Part shown: positions 53,551 to 62,637 of the stretch, in pieces | Position numbering within the stretch: the stretch's first letter is position 1 | How the letters are laid out: each line of letters begins with the position of its first letter | From: Caulobacter zeae | GTDB lineage: Bacteria > Pseudomonadota > Alphaproteobacteria > Caulobacterales > Caulobacteraceae | Direction of reading: 5' to 3' | Assembly (NCBI RefSeq): GCF_002858925.1 | Contig: NZ_PJRS01000049.1 | Span: 248,001 to 312,000 of the forward strand | Length of the DNA stretch: 64,000 nt | Notes under the pieces: generated by a model | Databases searched by the model: none | The model's input: the letters and a program-made list of their open reading frames with translations, nothing else | Told to the model about the DNA's origin: nothing | Made by a program: the position numbers and the translations under genes

Positions 53551-53583
53551 AGGGCCCCTCTCCAGCCGGAGAGGGGCCCTTTT
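53551..53583 (+). terminator. Rho-independent terminator after the threonine lyase gene
   Basis: Perfect 13-bp stem AGGGCCCCTCTCC / GGAGAGGGGCCCT with loop AGCC, followed by TTTTC, 22 nt after the stop. Confidence 0.9.
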
Positions 53584-53606
53584 CGTTTGCGGTGCGTGGT
53601 CTTCGT

Positions 53607-53680
53607 CCTTCGACGGGCTCAGGATGAGGACCAGATCGCAGGCCGTGCAGTCGAGAACCTCACCCTGAGTTTGTCGAAGG
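53607..53680. repeat. Imperfect inverted repeat, REP-like
   Basis: CCTTCGACGGGCTCAGGATG (from 53607, arm to 53629) and a near-perfect inverted arm at 53658-53680 (CCTCACCCTGAGTTTGTCG...), 19 of 23 positions paired, 28-nt gap. It sits between convergent ilvA and galU. This type of CCTCA-TGAG-GTCGAAGG element is widely dispersed in alphaproteobacterial genomes (from general knowledge). Confidence 0.6.
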
Positions 53681-53701
53681 GCGGGGTTCTCGCGCCGCCG
53701 T

Positions 53702-54571
53702 CTACAGCAGCGACGAGATCGCCGCGCGGGCCGCCTCGCCCAGGTCCGGCCGCTTCAGGGCCAGGGCGACATTGGCCTTCAGGAGGCCGATCTTGTCGCC
53801 GCAGTCGTGGGTGTCGCCTTCGTAGACATAGGCGTGGAAGGCCTGGTCCTGCATCAGCTTGGCCATGGAGTCGGTCAGCTGGATCTCGTTGCCGGCGCCC
53901 TTCTCCTGGCTGGCCAGCAGGTCGAAGATCTCGGGTTGCAGGATGTAGCGGCCGGCGATGGCCCAGTTCGACGGAGCCGTGCCCTTGGGCGGCTTCTCGA
54001 CCATGCCGCTCATGGTGGCCAGGCGCCCCTCGACCTTGCTGGGCGCGACCACGCCGTACTTGTGGGTCTCGCTCTCGGGCACTTCCTCGACGCCGATGAT
54101 GTTGCCGCCGCCGACCTGGTCATAGACCTCGATGAGCTGGCTGAGCGCCGACTTGGGCGCGTCGACGATGACGTCGGGCAGCAGCACGGCGAACGGCTCG
54201 TCGCCGATGATGTCGCGGGCGCACCACACCGCGTGGCCCAGGCCCAGCGGGGCCATCTGGCGCACGAAACTCATCTCGCCCGGCTTGGGCAGTTCGTCGC
54301 GCAGTTGCTTGAGGATCTCGAGCTTGCCCTTGGCCTCAAGCTGCATCTCAAGTTCGACCTGGTGGTCGAAATAGTCCTCGATCGCGCCCTTGCTCCGCCC
54401 CGTGACGAAGACGAAGTGCTCGATGCCGGCGGCGCGGCCTTCCTCGACGATATAGGACAGGATCGGCCGGTCCACGACGTTGAGAAGCTCCTTCGGCGTC
54501 GACTTCGTCCCGGGCAGAACGCGGGTGCCCAAGCCGGCGACGGGAAGGACGGCCTTGCGGACGGGTTTCAT
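53702..54571 (-). CDS. galU: UTP-glucose-1-phosphate uridylyltransferase
   Basis: Makes UDP-glucose for LPS core and other glycans. Predicted 289 aa. Motifs AVLPVAGLGTRVLPGTKSTP, KELLNVVDRPILSYIVEE, GLGHAVWCARDIIGDEPFAV, LLPDVIVDA, GMVEKPPKGTAPSNWAIAGR and GNEIQLTDSMAKL are all GalU-typical. ATG 54571 has GAGG 5 nt upstream. Convergent with the threonine lyase, divergent from the FKBP gene. Confidence 0.95.
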   Translation of the reverse strand: MKPVRKAVLPVAGLGTRVLPGTKSTPKELLNVVDRPILSYIVEEGRAAGIEHFVFVTGRSKGAIEDYFDHQVELEMQLEAKGKLEILKQLRDELPKPGEMSFVRQMAPLGLGHAVWCARDIIGDEPFAVLLPDVIVDAPKSALSQLIEVYDQVGGGNIIGVEEVPESETHKYGVVAPSKVEGRLATMSGMVEKPPKGTAPSNWAIAGRYILQPEIFDLLASQEKGAGNEIQLTDSMAKLMQDQAFHAYVYEGDTHDCGDKIGLLKANVALALKRPDLGEAARAAISSLL

Positions 54572-54683
54572 GAGCACCTCGTGTCTGTGTCTCGGATGGA
54601 CAGAGTTCTAGAGCGCGCCCCCCGAGCGCGCCACCACCGTTGCGTGACAACGGTGTCGGGAATGCGTTCCAAGCACGGAATGA

Positions 54684-54711
54684 TTGATGTTCGCGCCAGG
54701 CCTGCTAGCTC
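54684..54711 (+). promoter_or_regulatory. Candidate promoter of the FKBP lipoprotein gene
   Basis: TTGATG at 54684-54689, 14-nt spacer, GCTAGCTC at 54704-54711, seven of eight matches to GCTANAWC. It leaves a leader of about 27 nt before ATG 54744. Confidence 0.5.
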
Positions 54712-54743
54712 AGGACGCGGATTTGGCCATCGGAAACATTTTC

Positions 54744-55265
54744 ATGCGCGCTCGGTTCCTGCTTCTCGCCGCCCTGGCCAGCGTTTCGCTGGCGGCGTGC
54801 GGTCCTTCCAAGGAAGACCTGGCCGCGCGGCAGGCGGCGATGTCGGCCGCCAAGACCGCCGGCGCCGATTTCCTGGCCAAGAACGCCAAGGAGCCGGGCG
54901 TCGTCACCCTGCCCAGCGGCCTGCAATACAAGGTGATCCGTTCGGGCCCGGCGACCGGCCTGCACCCGCGTCCGATCGACGAGGTCAAGGTGCACTACGA
55001 GGGCAAGCGCCTCGACGGATTCGTGTTCGACAGCTCGTACGAGCGCGGCGTGCCCGCCTCGTTCCCGCTGCGCGGCCTGATCCCCGGCTGGATCGAGGCC
55101 ATGCAGCTGATGCGTCCGGGCGACGAGTGGATGCTCTATGTGCCCGCCGACCTCGCCTATGGCGACAACCAGGCGGGAGCCGACATCCCGCCCGGCAGCA
55201 CGCTGGTCTTCAAGATCGAGCTGATCGACGTGCTGCGCAGCAAGCTTCAGCCTCCCAAGAGCTGA
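54744..55265 (+). CDS. FKBP-type peptidyl-prolyl isomerase, lipoprotein
   Basis: Predicted 173 aa. The N-terminus MRARFLLLAALASVSLAAC ends in a lipobox (LAAC), so the protein should be membrane-anchored and face the periplasm. The FKBP fold follows: VHYEGKRLDGFVFDSSYERG, FPLRGLIPGWIEAMQLMRPG, and LAYGDNQAGADIPPGSTLVF. It catalyses proline isomerisation during folding of exported proteins. Start decided by the signal peptide. A hairpin follows the stop. Confidence 0.92.
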   Translation: MRARFLLLAALASVSLAACGPSKEDLAARQAAMSAAKTAGADFLAKNAKEPGVVTLPSGLQYKVIRSGPATGLHPRPIDEVKVHYEGKRLDGFVFDSSYERGVPASFPLRGLIPGWIEAMQLMRPGDEWMLYVPADLAYGDNQAGADIPPGSTLVFKIELIDVLRSKLQPPKS

Positions 55266-55276
55266 TCCGTGAGCTG

Positions 55277-55305
55277 AACATGGGCGCGATCCTTGCGCCC
55301 ATGTT
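55277..55305 (+). terminator. Hairpin after the FKBP gene
   Basis: Perfect 11-bp stem AACATGGGCGC / GCGCCCATGTT with loop GATCCTT, 11 nt after the stop. Only a short GCTCG follows, so termination is probable but not of the classic T-run type. Confidence 0.6.
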
Positions 55306-55409
55306 GCTCGCCGGTTTCAAATCGTTGCGGCGCGGTCAAAGCGCTTGGCTCCCCGGATCGCCTGGCTGATAGCGACAATCACTCGCAAGAAGCTTGGCTG
55401 GAGTTGGGG

Positions 55410-57545
55410 ATGTCGCGCGTTTCGTTTGCTTCCGTTCTGATGGGGTCCGCAGCGGCCATGGCCCTGTCGGGCGCGGCCCTGGCCGCCGAACCCGCGCCGG
55501 ACGCGGCCGACCTGGACGGCGTGGTCGTCACCGCCGCCGGCTTCGAGCAGAAGCTGGTCAACGCCCCGGCCAGCGTCACCGTCGTGCCGCGCGAGGAACT
55601 GCAGGAGATGCGCGCGGCGAGCCTGGCCGAGGTGCTGACCAATGTCGAAGGCGTCGACGTCGGTTCGGCCGTCGGCAAGACCGGCGGCCTCAACATCAAC
55701 ATCCGCGGCATGGGCAGCGACTACACGCTGATCCTGATCGACGGCCGCCGCCAGAACACCGCCGGCAGCGTCACGCCCAACGGCTTCGGCGAGACCTCGA
55801 CCAGCTTCCTGCCGCCGGTGGCCGCCATCGAGCGCATCGAGGTGGTCCGCGGCCCGGTCTCGACCCTCTACGGCTCGGACGCCATGGGCGGCGTCGTCAA
55901 CATCATCACCCGCAAGGTCGGGACCAGGTGGAGCGGCACGGCCAGCCTCGACGGCACGCTGCAAGGCGACGACGAATTCGGCAATCTCTATGGCGGCAAC
56001 CTCTACGCCAACGGCCCGATTATCCGTGACCTGCTGGGCCTGGCCGTTCGCGGCAGCTTCCAGAACCGCGAAGCCTCGAAGCTGACCTTCGAGAACGTGG
56101 GCGGCGTCGACGCGCCGATCACCGGTTTTGGCCGCAGCGCCACCAAGAGCGAACTGCGCACCATCGGCGCGCGCCTGACCCTGACGCCGCACGCCGACCA
56201 CGACCTGTGGCTCGACATCGACGAGTCGACCCAGTGGTACGACAACTCGCAGGGCCAGATGGGCACCAACACCACGGCCGGCGGCTACGCCAACGCCCTG
56301 GAGTTCAACCGCCGCCAGATCGCCTTGGCCCACAACTGGCGCCTGCCGTTCGGTCAGGTCGAGAGCAACCTCTCGCAGGCCAAGACCGAGACCATCGGCC
56401 GGATCATCCCCAACGGCGTGGCCGGGGCCGGCGGCGCGCGCGACCTGGAGTCCACCAACACCATCTTCGACACCAAACTCCATTCGCGCTGGAAGAACCA
56501 CACCTTCACGATCGGCGGCCAGTACTGGGACGCCGAGATGAAGGACGGCGTCGCGCCGCAGCCGTTCGTGCACGAGCAGTGGGCCGTGTTCGCCGAGGAC
56601 GAGTGGCGCTTCACCGAGGGCCTGGCCCTGACCCTGGGCGCCCGCCACGACGACCACAGCGTGTTCGGCGGCCACTTCAGCCCGCGGGCCTACCTTGTCT
56701 GGAACGCCAACCAGAACTGGACCTTCAAGGGCGGCGTGAGCCAGGGCTTCAAGACCCCGCGCCTGGAGCAGCTGGCCCCCGGCATCAACGGCTTCGGCCA
56801 GCAGGGCCGCCTGCCGCTGCTGGGCTCGCCGGGCCTGCAGCCGGAAACCAGCACCAGCACCGAGGCCGGCGCCTATTACGACAACCAGGACGGCTTCACC
56901 GCCAACGTCACGGTCTTCCACAACAAGTTCGAGGACAAGATCGCCTCGGGCCCGCCGGTGACCAACTGCGCCTTCGGCCTGACCCAGGCGCAATACAACG
57001 CCGGCACGGGTCGTCCGGCCGGCTGCACCGACGTCGGCTTCTTCCCCAACGCCGCCACCTTCGGCCAGAGCATCAACATCGATGAGGCGGTGACGCAAGG
57101 GATCGAGGCCGCCGCCCGCTGGCGCTTCGCCGACGACTGGACGCTGGGCCTGAACTACACCTTCACCGACAGCGAGCAGAAGAGCGGGGCCGAGGCCGGC
57201 CGCAAGCTGACCGACACGCCCGAGCACATGGTCAACGGCAACCTGCGCTGGCGGGTGACCGACCGGGTGAACGCCTGGGTGCGCGGCGAGTACCGCAGCG
57301 AGCGCTATCGCGGCGAGGGCCCGGCCCGCGTCGCCCTGGGCGACTACAAGGCCTACAGCCTGTTCCACCTGGGCGGCTCGTTCAAGGCGACGGAAGCCGT
57401 GACGCTGAACGCCACGATCTACAACCTGTTCAACAAGGACTTCGTCCGCCAGCTGCCCTACGGCACGCCGGTGGCCTACGCGCCCGAATACACCAACAAC
57501 CAGGAGCCCCGCCGTCTGTGGGTTTCGGTCCAGGTGGACTTCTAG
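55410..57545 (+). CDS. TonB-dependent outer-membrane receptor
   Basis: Predicted 711 aa. Signal peptide SRVSFASVLMGSAAAMALSG ending near AALAAEP, then a TonB-box-like DGVVVTAAGFEQ and a plug domain with LTNVEGVDVGSAVGK, INIRGMGSDYTLILIDGRRQ and ERIEVVRGPVSTLYGSDAMG. A 22-strand beta-barrel follows (aromatic-ended strands; EQLAPGINGFGQ; terminal RRLWVSVQVDF ending in Phe, as outer-membrane proteins do). Sequence is closest in style to FepA/CirA/BtuB-type siderophore or cobalamin receptors, but the ligand is not predictable. GGAG 8 nt before the ATG. Confidence 0.92.
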   Translation: MSRVSFASVLMGSAAAMALSGAALAAEPAPDAADLDGVVVTAAGFEQKLVNAPASVTVVPREELQEMRAASLAEVLTNVEGVDVGSAVGKTGGLNINIRGMGSDYTLILIDGRRQNTAGSVTPNGFGETSTSFLPPVAAIERIEVVRGPVSTLYGSDAMGGVVNIITRKVGTRWSGTASLDGTLQGDDEFGNLYGGNLYANGPIIRDLLGLAVRGSFQNREASKLTFENVGGVDAPITGFGRSATKSELRTIGARLTLTPHADHDLWLDIDESTQWYDNSQGQMGTNTTAGGYANALEFNRRQIALAHNWRLPFGQVESNLSQAKTETIGRIIPNGVAGAGGARDLESTNTIFDTKLHSRWKNHTFTIGGQYWDAEMKDGVAPQPFVHEQWAVFAEDEWRFTEGLALTLGARHDDHSVFGGHFSPRAYLVWNANQNWTFKGGVSQGFKTPRLEQLAPGINGFGQQGRLPLLGSPGLQPETSTSTEAGAYYDNQDGFTANVTVFHNKFEDKIASGPPVTNCAFGLTQAQYNAGTGRPAGCTDVGFFPNAATFGQSINIDEAVTQGIEAAARWRFADDWTLGLNYTFTDSEQKSGAEAGRKLTDTPEHMVNGNLRWRVTDRVNAWVRGEYRSERYRGEGPARVALGDYKAYSLFHLGGSFKATEAVTLNATIYNLFNKDFVRQLPYGTPVAYAPEYTNNQEPRRLWVSVQVDF

Positions 57546-57552
57546 AAGCAGA

Positions 57553-57580
57553 AGGGGCGGCTCTCGGGCCGCCCCTTTTT
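57553..57580 (+). terminator. Rho-independent terminator of the TonB receptor gene
   Basis: Perfect 9-bp stem AGGGGCGGC / GCCGCCCCT, loop TCTCGG, followed by TTTTT. It starts 8 nt after the stop codon and could also serve the convergent purU end. Confidence 0.88.
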
Positions 57581-57601
57581 CGTTTCTCGCGGCGGTCGCG
57601 C

Positions 57602-58444
57602 CTAGTCGGTGAACACCACCGTCTTGCGGCCGTTCAGCAGCACCCGGTCCTCCAGGCGCCAGCGCAGGGCGCGGGCCAGGACGCGGCGCTCGATGTCGCG
57701 GCCCTTGCGGACCAGGTCCTCGGGCGTGTCGCGGTGGCTGATGCGCTCGACGTCCTGCTCGATGATCGGGCCTTCATCGAGGTCGCCGGTCACGTAGTGG
57801 GCCGAGGCGCCGATCACCTTCACGCCGCGGGCGTGGGCCTGGTGGTAGGGCTTGGCGCCCTTGAAGCCCGGCAGGAACGAGTGGTGGATGTTGATGCACC
57901 GGCCCTTCAGCTTGGCCGCCAGGCCGTCGGACAGCACCTGCATGTAGCGGGCCAGCACGACGATGTCGGTCTGCGTCTCCTGGATCAGCTTCCAGAGTGC
58001 GGCCTCCTGCTCGAACTTGGTCTCCTTGGTCACCGGCAGGTGATGGAAGGGCAGGCCCGACAGGTCGACGTGGGTGTAGGTTTCGGCCGGATGGTTGGCG
58101 ACGACGGCGGTGACGTCCATCGGCAGTTCGCCGATGCGCCAGCGATAGACGAGGTCGGCCAGGCAGTGGTCGAACTTGCTGGCCAGGATCATGACGCGAT
58201 AGCGCTGCGCCGGGTCGCGCAGGGTCCAGCGCATCGAGAAGCCCTTGGCCAGGGCCTCGAACTCGCTCCGCAGCGCGTCGCGGTCGGCGCCGTCCGGATC
58301 GAAGACAACGCGCATGAAGAAGTCGCCGGTCTCCTGGTCGTCGAACTGCTGGGCGTCGAGGATGTTGCAGCCCCGCTCGAACAGGAAGGTCGAGACCTTG
58401 GCGACGATGCCGGGCTGGTCGGGGCAGGAGAGGGTCAGGATCAT
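57602..58444 (-). CDS. purU: Formyltetrahydrofolate deformylase
   Basis: 280 aa. Hydrolyses 10-formyl-THF to formate and THF, feeding purine synthesis. N-terminal ACT domain (ILTLSCPDQPGIVAKVSTFL). The formyltransferase-like hydrolase domain has AVVANHPAETYTHVD and INIHHSFLPGFKGAKPYHQA. It also has VIGASAHYVTGDLDEGPIIE with the catalytic His and Asp. Typical length. Divergent from argE. Confidence 0.94.
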   Translation of the reverse strand: MILTLSCPDQPGIVAKVSTFLFERGCNILDAQQFDDQETGDFFMRVVFDPDGADRDALRSEFEALAKGFSMRWTLRDPAQRYRVMILASKFDHCLADLVYRWRIGELPMDVTAVVANHPAETYTHVDLSGLPFHHLPVTKETKFEQEAALWKLIQETQTDIVVLARYMQVLSDGLAAKLKGRCINIHHSFLPGFKGAKPYHQAHARGVKVIGASAHYVTGDLDEGPIIEQDVERISHRDTPEDLVRKGRDIERRVLARALRWRLEDRVLLNGRKTVVFTD

Positions 58445-58602
58445 GGTCTGTCTCCTCTAAAGCTTGGCTCGAATGAAGAAAAGCCGTGGCGCAGCACGTT
58501 TCTTGCGCGCGGGATGAGCTTTTCTCAGGTCCCGGCACGATCCTGCCCGATGCTCGCCGCCCGGGCTTGGCGGGCCGGGGCGGCGCGCTCTAGGCTCGCC
58601 GG

Positions 58603-59781
58603 ATGGTTTCCTCTCCCGAAGCGCTTTCCGCCCGCGCGGTCGACATCCTGGCCAAGCTGGTCTCGTTCGACACCACCTCGCGCGGCTCGAACCTGGCCCT
58701 GGTCGAATGGGTCGAGGCCTATCTCTCGAACCTGGGCGTGGCCTCGCGGCGCGTGCCCAACGCCGACGGGACCAAGAGCAACCTGATGGCCAGCATCGGC
58801 CCGGCCGTCGAGGGCGGGGTCGTGCTGTCGGGCCATACCGACGTGGTGCCGGTCGACGGCCAGCCGTGGTCGAGCGATCCCTGGATCCTGACCGAACGGG
58901 ACGGCCGCCTCTATGGCCGGGGAACCTGCGACATGAAGGGATTCCTGGCCCTGGCCCTGGCCGCCGCGCCGGACCTCGTGGCCAGCGACCTCAAGCGGCC
59001 CGTCCACCTGGCCTTTTCCTATGACGAGGAAGTCGGCTGCCTGGGCGCGCCCGACATGATCGAGGTCATCGCCCGCGATGTGCCCAAGCCCGCCCTGGTG
59101 GTGGTCGGCGAGCCCACCGACATGGTCGCCGTCCAGGCTCACAAGGGCATAGCCAGCTATTGGGTGACGGTGACCGGGCGCGAGGCCCATTCCAGCCTGA
59201 CCCACCTGGGCGTCTCGGCCAACATGGTCGCCGTGAAGCTGATGACCCATCTGGTCGAACTGTCCGAGCGACTGGAGCGCGAGGCAGACCCGGCCTCGCC
59301 GTTCCTGCCCAAGGGCGCGACCCTGACCATCGGCCAGGTCAACGGCGGCACGGCGGTCAACATCCTGGCCCGTCAGTGCCTGTTCGTCTTCGACCTGCGC
59401 ACGCCGCCGGGCCTGGATCCGGAAGGGATCCTCGCCGACTTCTTCGCCCTGGCCGCGACGCTGGACGCCGAGGTCAAGGCCAAGGCGCCGGAAGGCGGGG
59501 TCAAGGTCGAGGTGCGTTCGCTCACCCCGTCCTTCGCGCCCGAACCGAACGGCGTCGCCGAGGCCTTCGCCCGCCGCATGGCCGGCGACAACGGTCCCGC
59601 CCGCGTGGCGCCCTACGCCGCCGAGGCCGGGCAGTTCCAGGGGGCGGGCTTCTCCACGGTCATCTGCGGTCCCGGCTCGATCGACCAGGCCCACCAGCCC
59701 GACGAATATGTCGAGGTCGCCCAGATGGAGCGCGGCGCCCAGTTCATGCGGCGCCTGATCGACGACCTCGCCACTGCCTGA
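58603..59781 (+). CDS. argE: Acetylornithine deacetylase (M20 family)
   Basis: 392 aa zinc peptidase-like enzyme releasing ornithine in arginine synthesis. LVSFDTTSRGSNLALVEWVE, then GHTDVVPVDGQPWSSDPW with the first metal His, GRGTCDMKGFLALALAA with the bridging Asp, and AFSYDEEVGCLGAPDM with the catalytic Glu pair. ITVIDGPGSI-like segment near the C-terminus (VICGPGSIDQAHQPDEYVE) is ArgE-typical. Its last 38 nt overlap the convergent glycosyltransferase gene. Other M20 deacetylases (e.g. DapE) are a less likely reading. Confidence 0.9.
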   Translation: MVSSPEALSARAVDILAKLVSFDTTSRGSNLALVEWVEAYLSNLGVASRRVPNADGTKSNLMASIGPAVEGGVVLSGHTDVVPVDGQPWSSDPWILTERDGRLYGRGTCDMKGFLALALAAAPDLVASDLKRPVHLAFSYDEEVGCLGAPDMIEVIARDVPKPALVVVGEPTDMVAVQAHKGIASYWVTVTGREAHSSLTHLGVSANMVAVKLMTHLVELSERLEREADPASPFLPKGATLTIGQVNGGTAVNILARQCLFVFDLRTPPGLDPEGILADFFALAATLDAEVKAKAPEGGVKVEVRSLTPSFAPEPNGVAEAFARRMAGDNGPARVAPYAAEAGQFQGAGFSTVICGPGSIDQAHQPDEYVEVAQMERGAQFMRRLIDDLATA

Positions 59782-60766
59782 TGACGATCCGGCGGCCGAA
59801 GAAGGCCACCGGGTCCAACGCCATGGCCCGCAGGATGTCGATCGTCGGCGCCTTGCGAGCGGCCTGGATCTCGCGCCGCGAGGCCAGGATCGGATCAAGG
59901 TCGGCCTTCACGAAGGCGGCCTTGAAACCCTTCCACACCGGACCGGCGTCGCGTCGGCGCAGGTGCAGCAGGAAGAGGCCGCCGGTGACCGCGAAATGCA
60001 GCGGCGCGCTCCACCACAGCATCGGCCCGGGCGTGTTCTTCAGGAAGGTCCACACCCGGTTGCGGGTGCCGTGGAACAGGGCGAAGTCCGAGCGCACGCC
60101 CAGGGTCGCCGAGCCGACGTGCTCGACCTTGGCGTCGGGCGCCAGCAGGGTCGGTTCGCCGTCGAGCCGCAGGCGATAGCCCAGGTCGACGTCCTCGCAG
60201 TAGCAGAAGAACCGCTCGTCGAAGCCGCCCAGCCGCAGGAACAGCTCGCGGTCCAGCATCATCGCCGCGCCGCAGGCCGAGAACACCTCGCCCTCGAAGA
60301 CCTTGGCCGACGCCTTGCGGCGATAGCCGCCGCGGAAGGGAATGCCGGCCGAGGTCATGACGTCGCCGGCGCCGTCCATCAGGTCGGGTTCGTCGGCCAC
60401 CAGTTGCAGCGAGGCGAAGCTCCTCACGTCCGGATTGCGCTCGGCGGCCGCCGCCAGCTTCTCCAGCCAGTCGGCATGCGGATAGGCGTCGGGGTTCAGC
60501 AGCACCAGCCAGCGCCCCTTGGCCTCCCGCACCGCCAGGTTGTTGCCGGCCGCGAAGCCGGTGTTGGCGCCGGGCTCGATCAGCCGGATCGACGGGTCAG
60601 CCTTTGCGGCCGCTTGCGGCGCGCCGTCGGTCGAGGCGTTGTCGACCAACAGCACCTCGAAATCGCCAAAGGTCTGGGCCGCCAGGCCCGCCAGGCAGCG
60701 GGCCAGGGTGGGGCCGCTCTGATAGGCGACGATGATGACGCTGAAAGCGGGAGAAACGATCGGCAT
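59744..60766 (-). CDS. GT2-family glycosyltransferase
   Basis: Predicted 340 aa, rhamnosyltransferase-like. N-terminal SVIIVAYQSGPTLARCLAGL, EVLLVDNASTDGA with the DxD-like acid pair region, NTGFAAGNNLAVREAKG, VLLNPDAYPHADWLEKL, and GGFDERFFCYCEDVDLGYRL, which is the WbbL/RfbF pattern. A hydrophobic segment near 250-270 (LWWSAPLHFAVTGGLFLL) may anchor it to the inner membrane. ATG 60766 is the family start. It overlaps argE by 38 nt at its end. Confidence 0.87.
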   Translation of the reverse strand: MPIVSPAFSVIIVAYQSGPTLARCLAGLAAQTFGDFEVLLVDNASTDGAPQAAAKADPSIRLIEPGANTGFAAGNNLAVREAKGRWLVLLNPDAYPHADWLEKLAAAAERNPDVRSFASLQLVADEPDLMDGAGDVMTSAGIPFRGGYRRKASAKVFEGEVFSACGAAMMLDRELFLRLGGFDERFFCYCEDVDLGYRLRLDGEPTLLAPDAKVEHVGSATLGVRSDFALFHGTRNRVWTFLKNTPGPMLWWSAPLHFAVTGGLFLLHLRRRDAGPVWKGFKAAFVKADLDPILASRREIQAARKAPTIDILRAMALDPVAFFGRRIVIRQWRGRRSGAA

Positions 60767-60835
60767 GCCCAAATGCTTGGTTGAACGCGGCGTGACACTC
60801 GCTAACACAGGGGGCCCCGCAAAGGTAAGGCGAAG

Positions 60836-62071
60836 GTGATCAAGCAGCTCAAGCGTCTTGTCTGGCGCGCCCTGCCCGGGGCGGCCCATGCGGTTTCCCT
60901 ACGCCTGCCCTATGTGCGCGCCTACCTGTTCCATGGCTGGAAGCGCCGGCCCGTGCGCGTCGCGCCGGCCGACGCGCCGGTGATCGTCGCGGGGTTTCAG
61001 GGCGCGGTTCTGGGCCTGGGCGAGGCGGTGCGCGGGCTGACGCGCGCGGTTCGGCTCACGGGGCGGCAGGTCGTGGCCTGGGACGTATCCGAACGTCTTG
61101 GGCATGCGCGCCGGCTGGGCGAGGGAGATCCGGAGATCCCGGCCGCAGGGGCGGGCGTGATCATCGTCCAGGTCAATCCGGTCGAACTGATCCACCTGAT
61201 CTCCCAGACCCGGGGCGAGCCCTTCGCCGGCCGTCGCACGATCGGCTGCTGGGCCTGGGAGTTGCCGCGCATCCCCAAGGCCTGGAAGCCGGCCTTTCGC
61301 TATGTCGACGAGGTGTGGGCGCTGTCGGAGTTCGGGGCCGAGGCGATACGCCGCGACGCGCCGCCGCGCGTGAAGGTCAGGGTCGCGCCGCTGACGGTCG
61401 AGGTCGACCCGCAGGCGCCTGACCGGGCGCGCTTCGGCCTGCCGCCGGAGGCGGTGGTGGTGCTGTGCGCCTTCGATTTCCGCTCGTCGATCGCCCGCAA
61501 GAACCCGCTTGGCGCGCTGGAGGCGTTCCGCCGGGCGCGGGCCCTGACGCCGACGCCCGCCGTCCTGGTGTTCAAGACGGTCGGCTCCGAGGCCGCGCCC
61601 GAGGCCCTGGCGTCGCTGCGCCAGGCGATCGGAGACGCCGATGACGTGCGCCTGCTCGTCGATCCGATGAGCGCGGGAGACAAGGACTGCCTGGTCGCCA
61701 GCTGCGACATCCTGCTGTCGTTGCATCGCGCCGAGGGATTTGGCCTGTTCCCGGCCGAGGCCATGGCCGCCGGCAAGGCGGTGGTCGCCACCGGATGGTC
61801 GGGCAATCTCGACTTCATGGACGCGGAAAGCGCCGTCCTGACGCCGGTCAGGCTGGTCGCCGTCGAGGACGCCCAGGGGGTCTACGCCGACGGGCAGTGG
61901 GCCGATCCTGACCTCGATTTCGCCGCTCGCGCCCTGGCGCGGCTGATCGACGATCCGGTCGAGCGCCTGGCGCTGGGCGAGCGCGCCCGACGGGCGATCG
62001 CCGCGCGGCTTTCGCTGCCGGCCGTCGCGGCACTGGTCGACGATGCGCTGAACAACAAGGACGCCGCGTGA
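60836..62071 (+). CDS. GT4-like glycosyltransferase
   Basis: 411 aa from GTG 60836. No clear signal peptide; VIVAGFQGAVLGLGEAVRGL may be the acceptor-binding GG loop. GCWAWELPRIPKAWKPAFRY and VDEVWALSEFGAEAIRRDAP are typical of GT4-like mannosyl/rhamnosyltransferases. The nucleotide-sugar domain contains VVLCAFDFRSSIARKNPLGA, then LLSLHRAEGFGLFPAEAMA with EX7E. It overlaps rfbC, so it is co-translated with a rhamnose gene. Confidence 0.8.
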   Translation: MIKQLKRLVWRALPGAAHAVSLRLPYVRAYLFHGWKRRPVRVAPADAPVIVAGFQGAVLGLGEAVRGLTRAVRLTGRQVVAWDVSERLGHARRLGEGDPEIPAAGAGVIIVQVNPVELIHLISQTRGEPFAGRRTIGCWAWELPRIPKAWKPAFRYVDEVWALSEFGAEAIRRDAPPRVKVRVAPLTVEVDPQAPDRARFGLPPEAVVVLCAFDFRSSIARKNPLGALEAFRRARALTPTPAVLVFKTVGSEAAPEALASLRQAIGDADDVRLLVDPMSAGDKDCLVASCDILLSLHRAEGFGLFPAEAMAAGKAVVATGWSGNLDFMDAESAVLTPVRLVAVEDAQGVYADGQWADPDLDFAARALARLIDDPVERLALGERARRAIAARLSLPAVAALVDDALNNKDAA

Positions 62072-62637
62072 TGCAGATCACCCCCCTGGTCATTCCCGAC
62101 GTCCTGCTGATCGCGCCGGTGCGCCATGGCGACGAGCGCGGCTGGTTCTCCGAGACCTTCCGCCAGTCGGCGCTGGACGAGGCCGGCTTCAAGGGCGGCG
62201 TGTTCGTTCAGGACAACCACGTGCGCTCGACCACGCGCGGCATTGTCCGCGGCCTGCATTTCCAGGCGCCGCCGCACGGCCAGGCCAAGCTGCTGCGTTG
62301 CGCGCGGGGCGCGATCTTCGACGTGGCGGTCGACATCCGCGTGGGCTCGCCGACCTACGGCCAGTGGGTGGGGGCGGAACTGTCGGCCGACAACGCCCGG
62401 CAATTGCTGGTCCCCGAGGGCTTCGCCCACGGCTACTGCACCCTGACCGACGAGTGCGAGGTGCTCTACAAGGTCACGGGCTACTATGCGCCCCAGGCCG
62501 AGGGCGCGCTGCGGTTCGACGACCCGGCCATCGGCATCGACTGGACGCTCCCGCGCGAGGCGCTGTCGGCCAACGCCCGCGACGCCGCCGCGCCCTTGCT
62601 GGCCGACCTCGTCAGCCCCTACGCCTACGAAGCTTGA
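62071..62637 (+). CDS. rfbC: dTDP-4-dehydrorhamnose 3,5-epimerase
   Basis: 188 aa cupin-fold epimerase, the missing step of the rfbABD cluster at 13-16 kb. DERGWFSETFRQSALDEAGF, QDNHVRSTTRGIVRGLHFQ, and PEGFAHGYCTLTDECEVLYK with the catalytic His-Asp-Tyr set (His in RGLHFQ). ATG 62071 overlaps the stop of the glycosyltransferase (TGATG). The 3' end overlaps the convergent queG by 13 nt. Confidence 0.95.
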   Translation: MQITPLVIPDVLLIAPVRHGDERGWFSETFRQSALDEAGFKGGVFVQDNHVRSTTRGIVRGLHFQAPPHGQAKLLRCARGAIFDVAVDIRVGSPTYGQWVGAELSADNARQLLVPEGFAHGYCTLTDECEVLYKVTGYYAPQAEGALRFDDPAIGIDWTLPREALSANARDAAAPLLADLVSPYAYEA

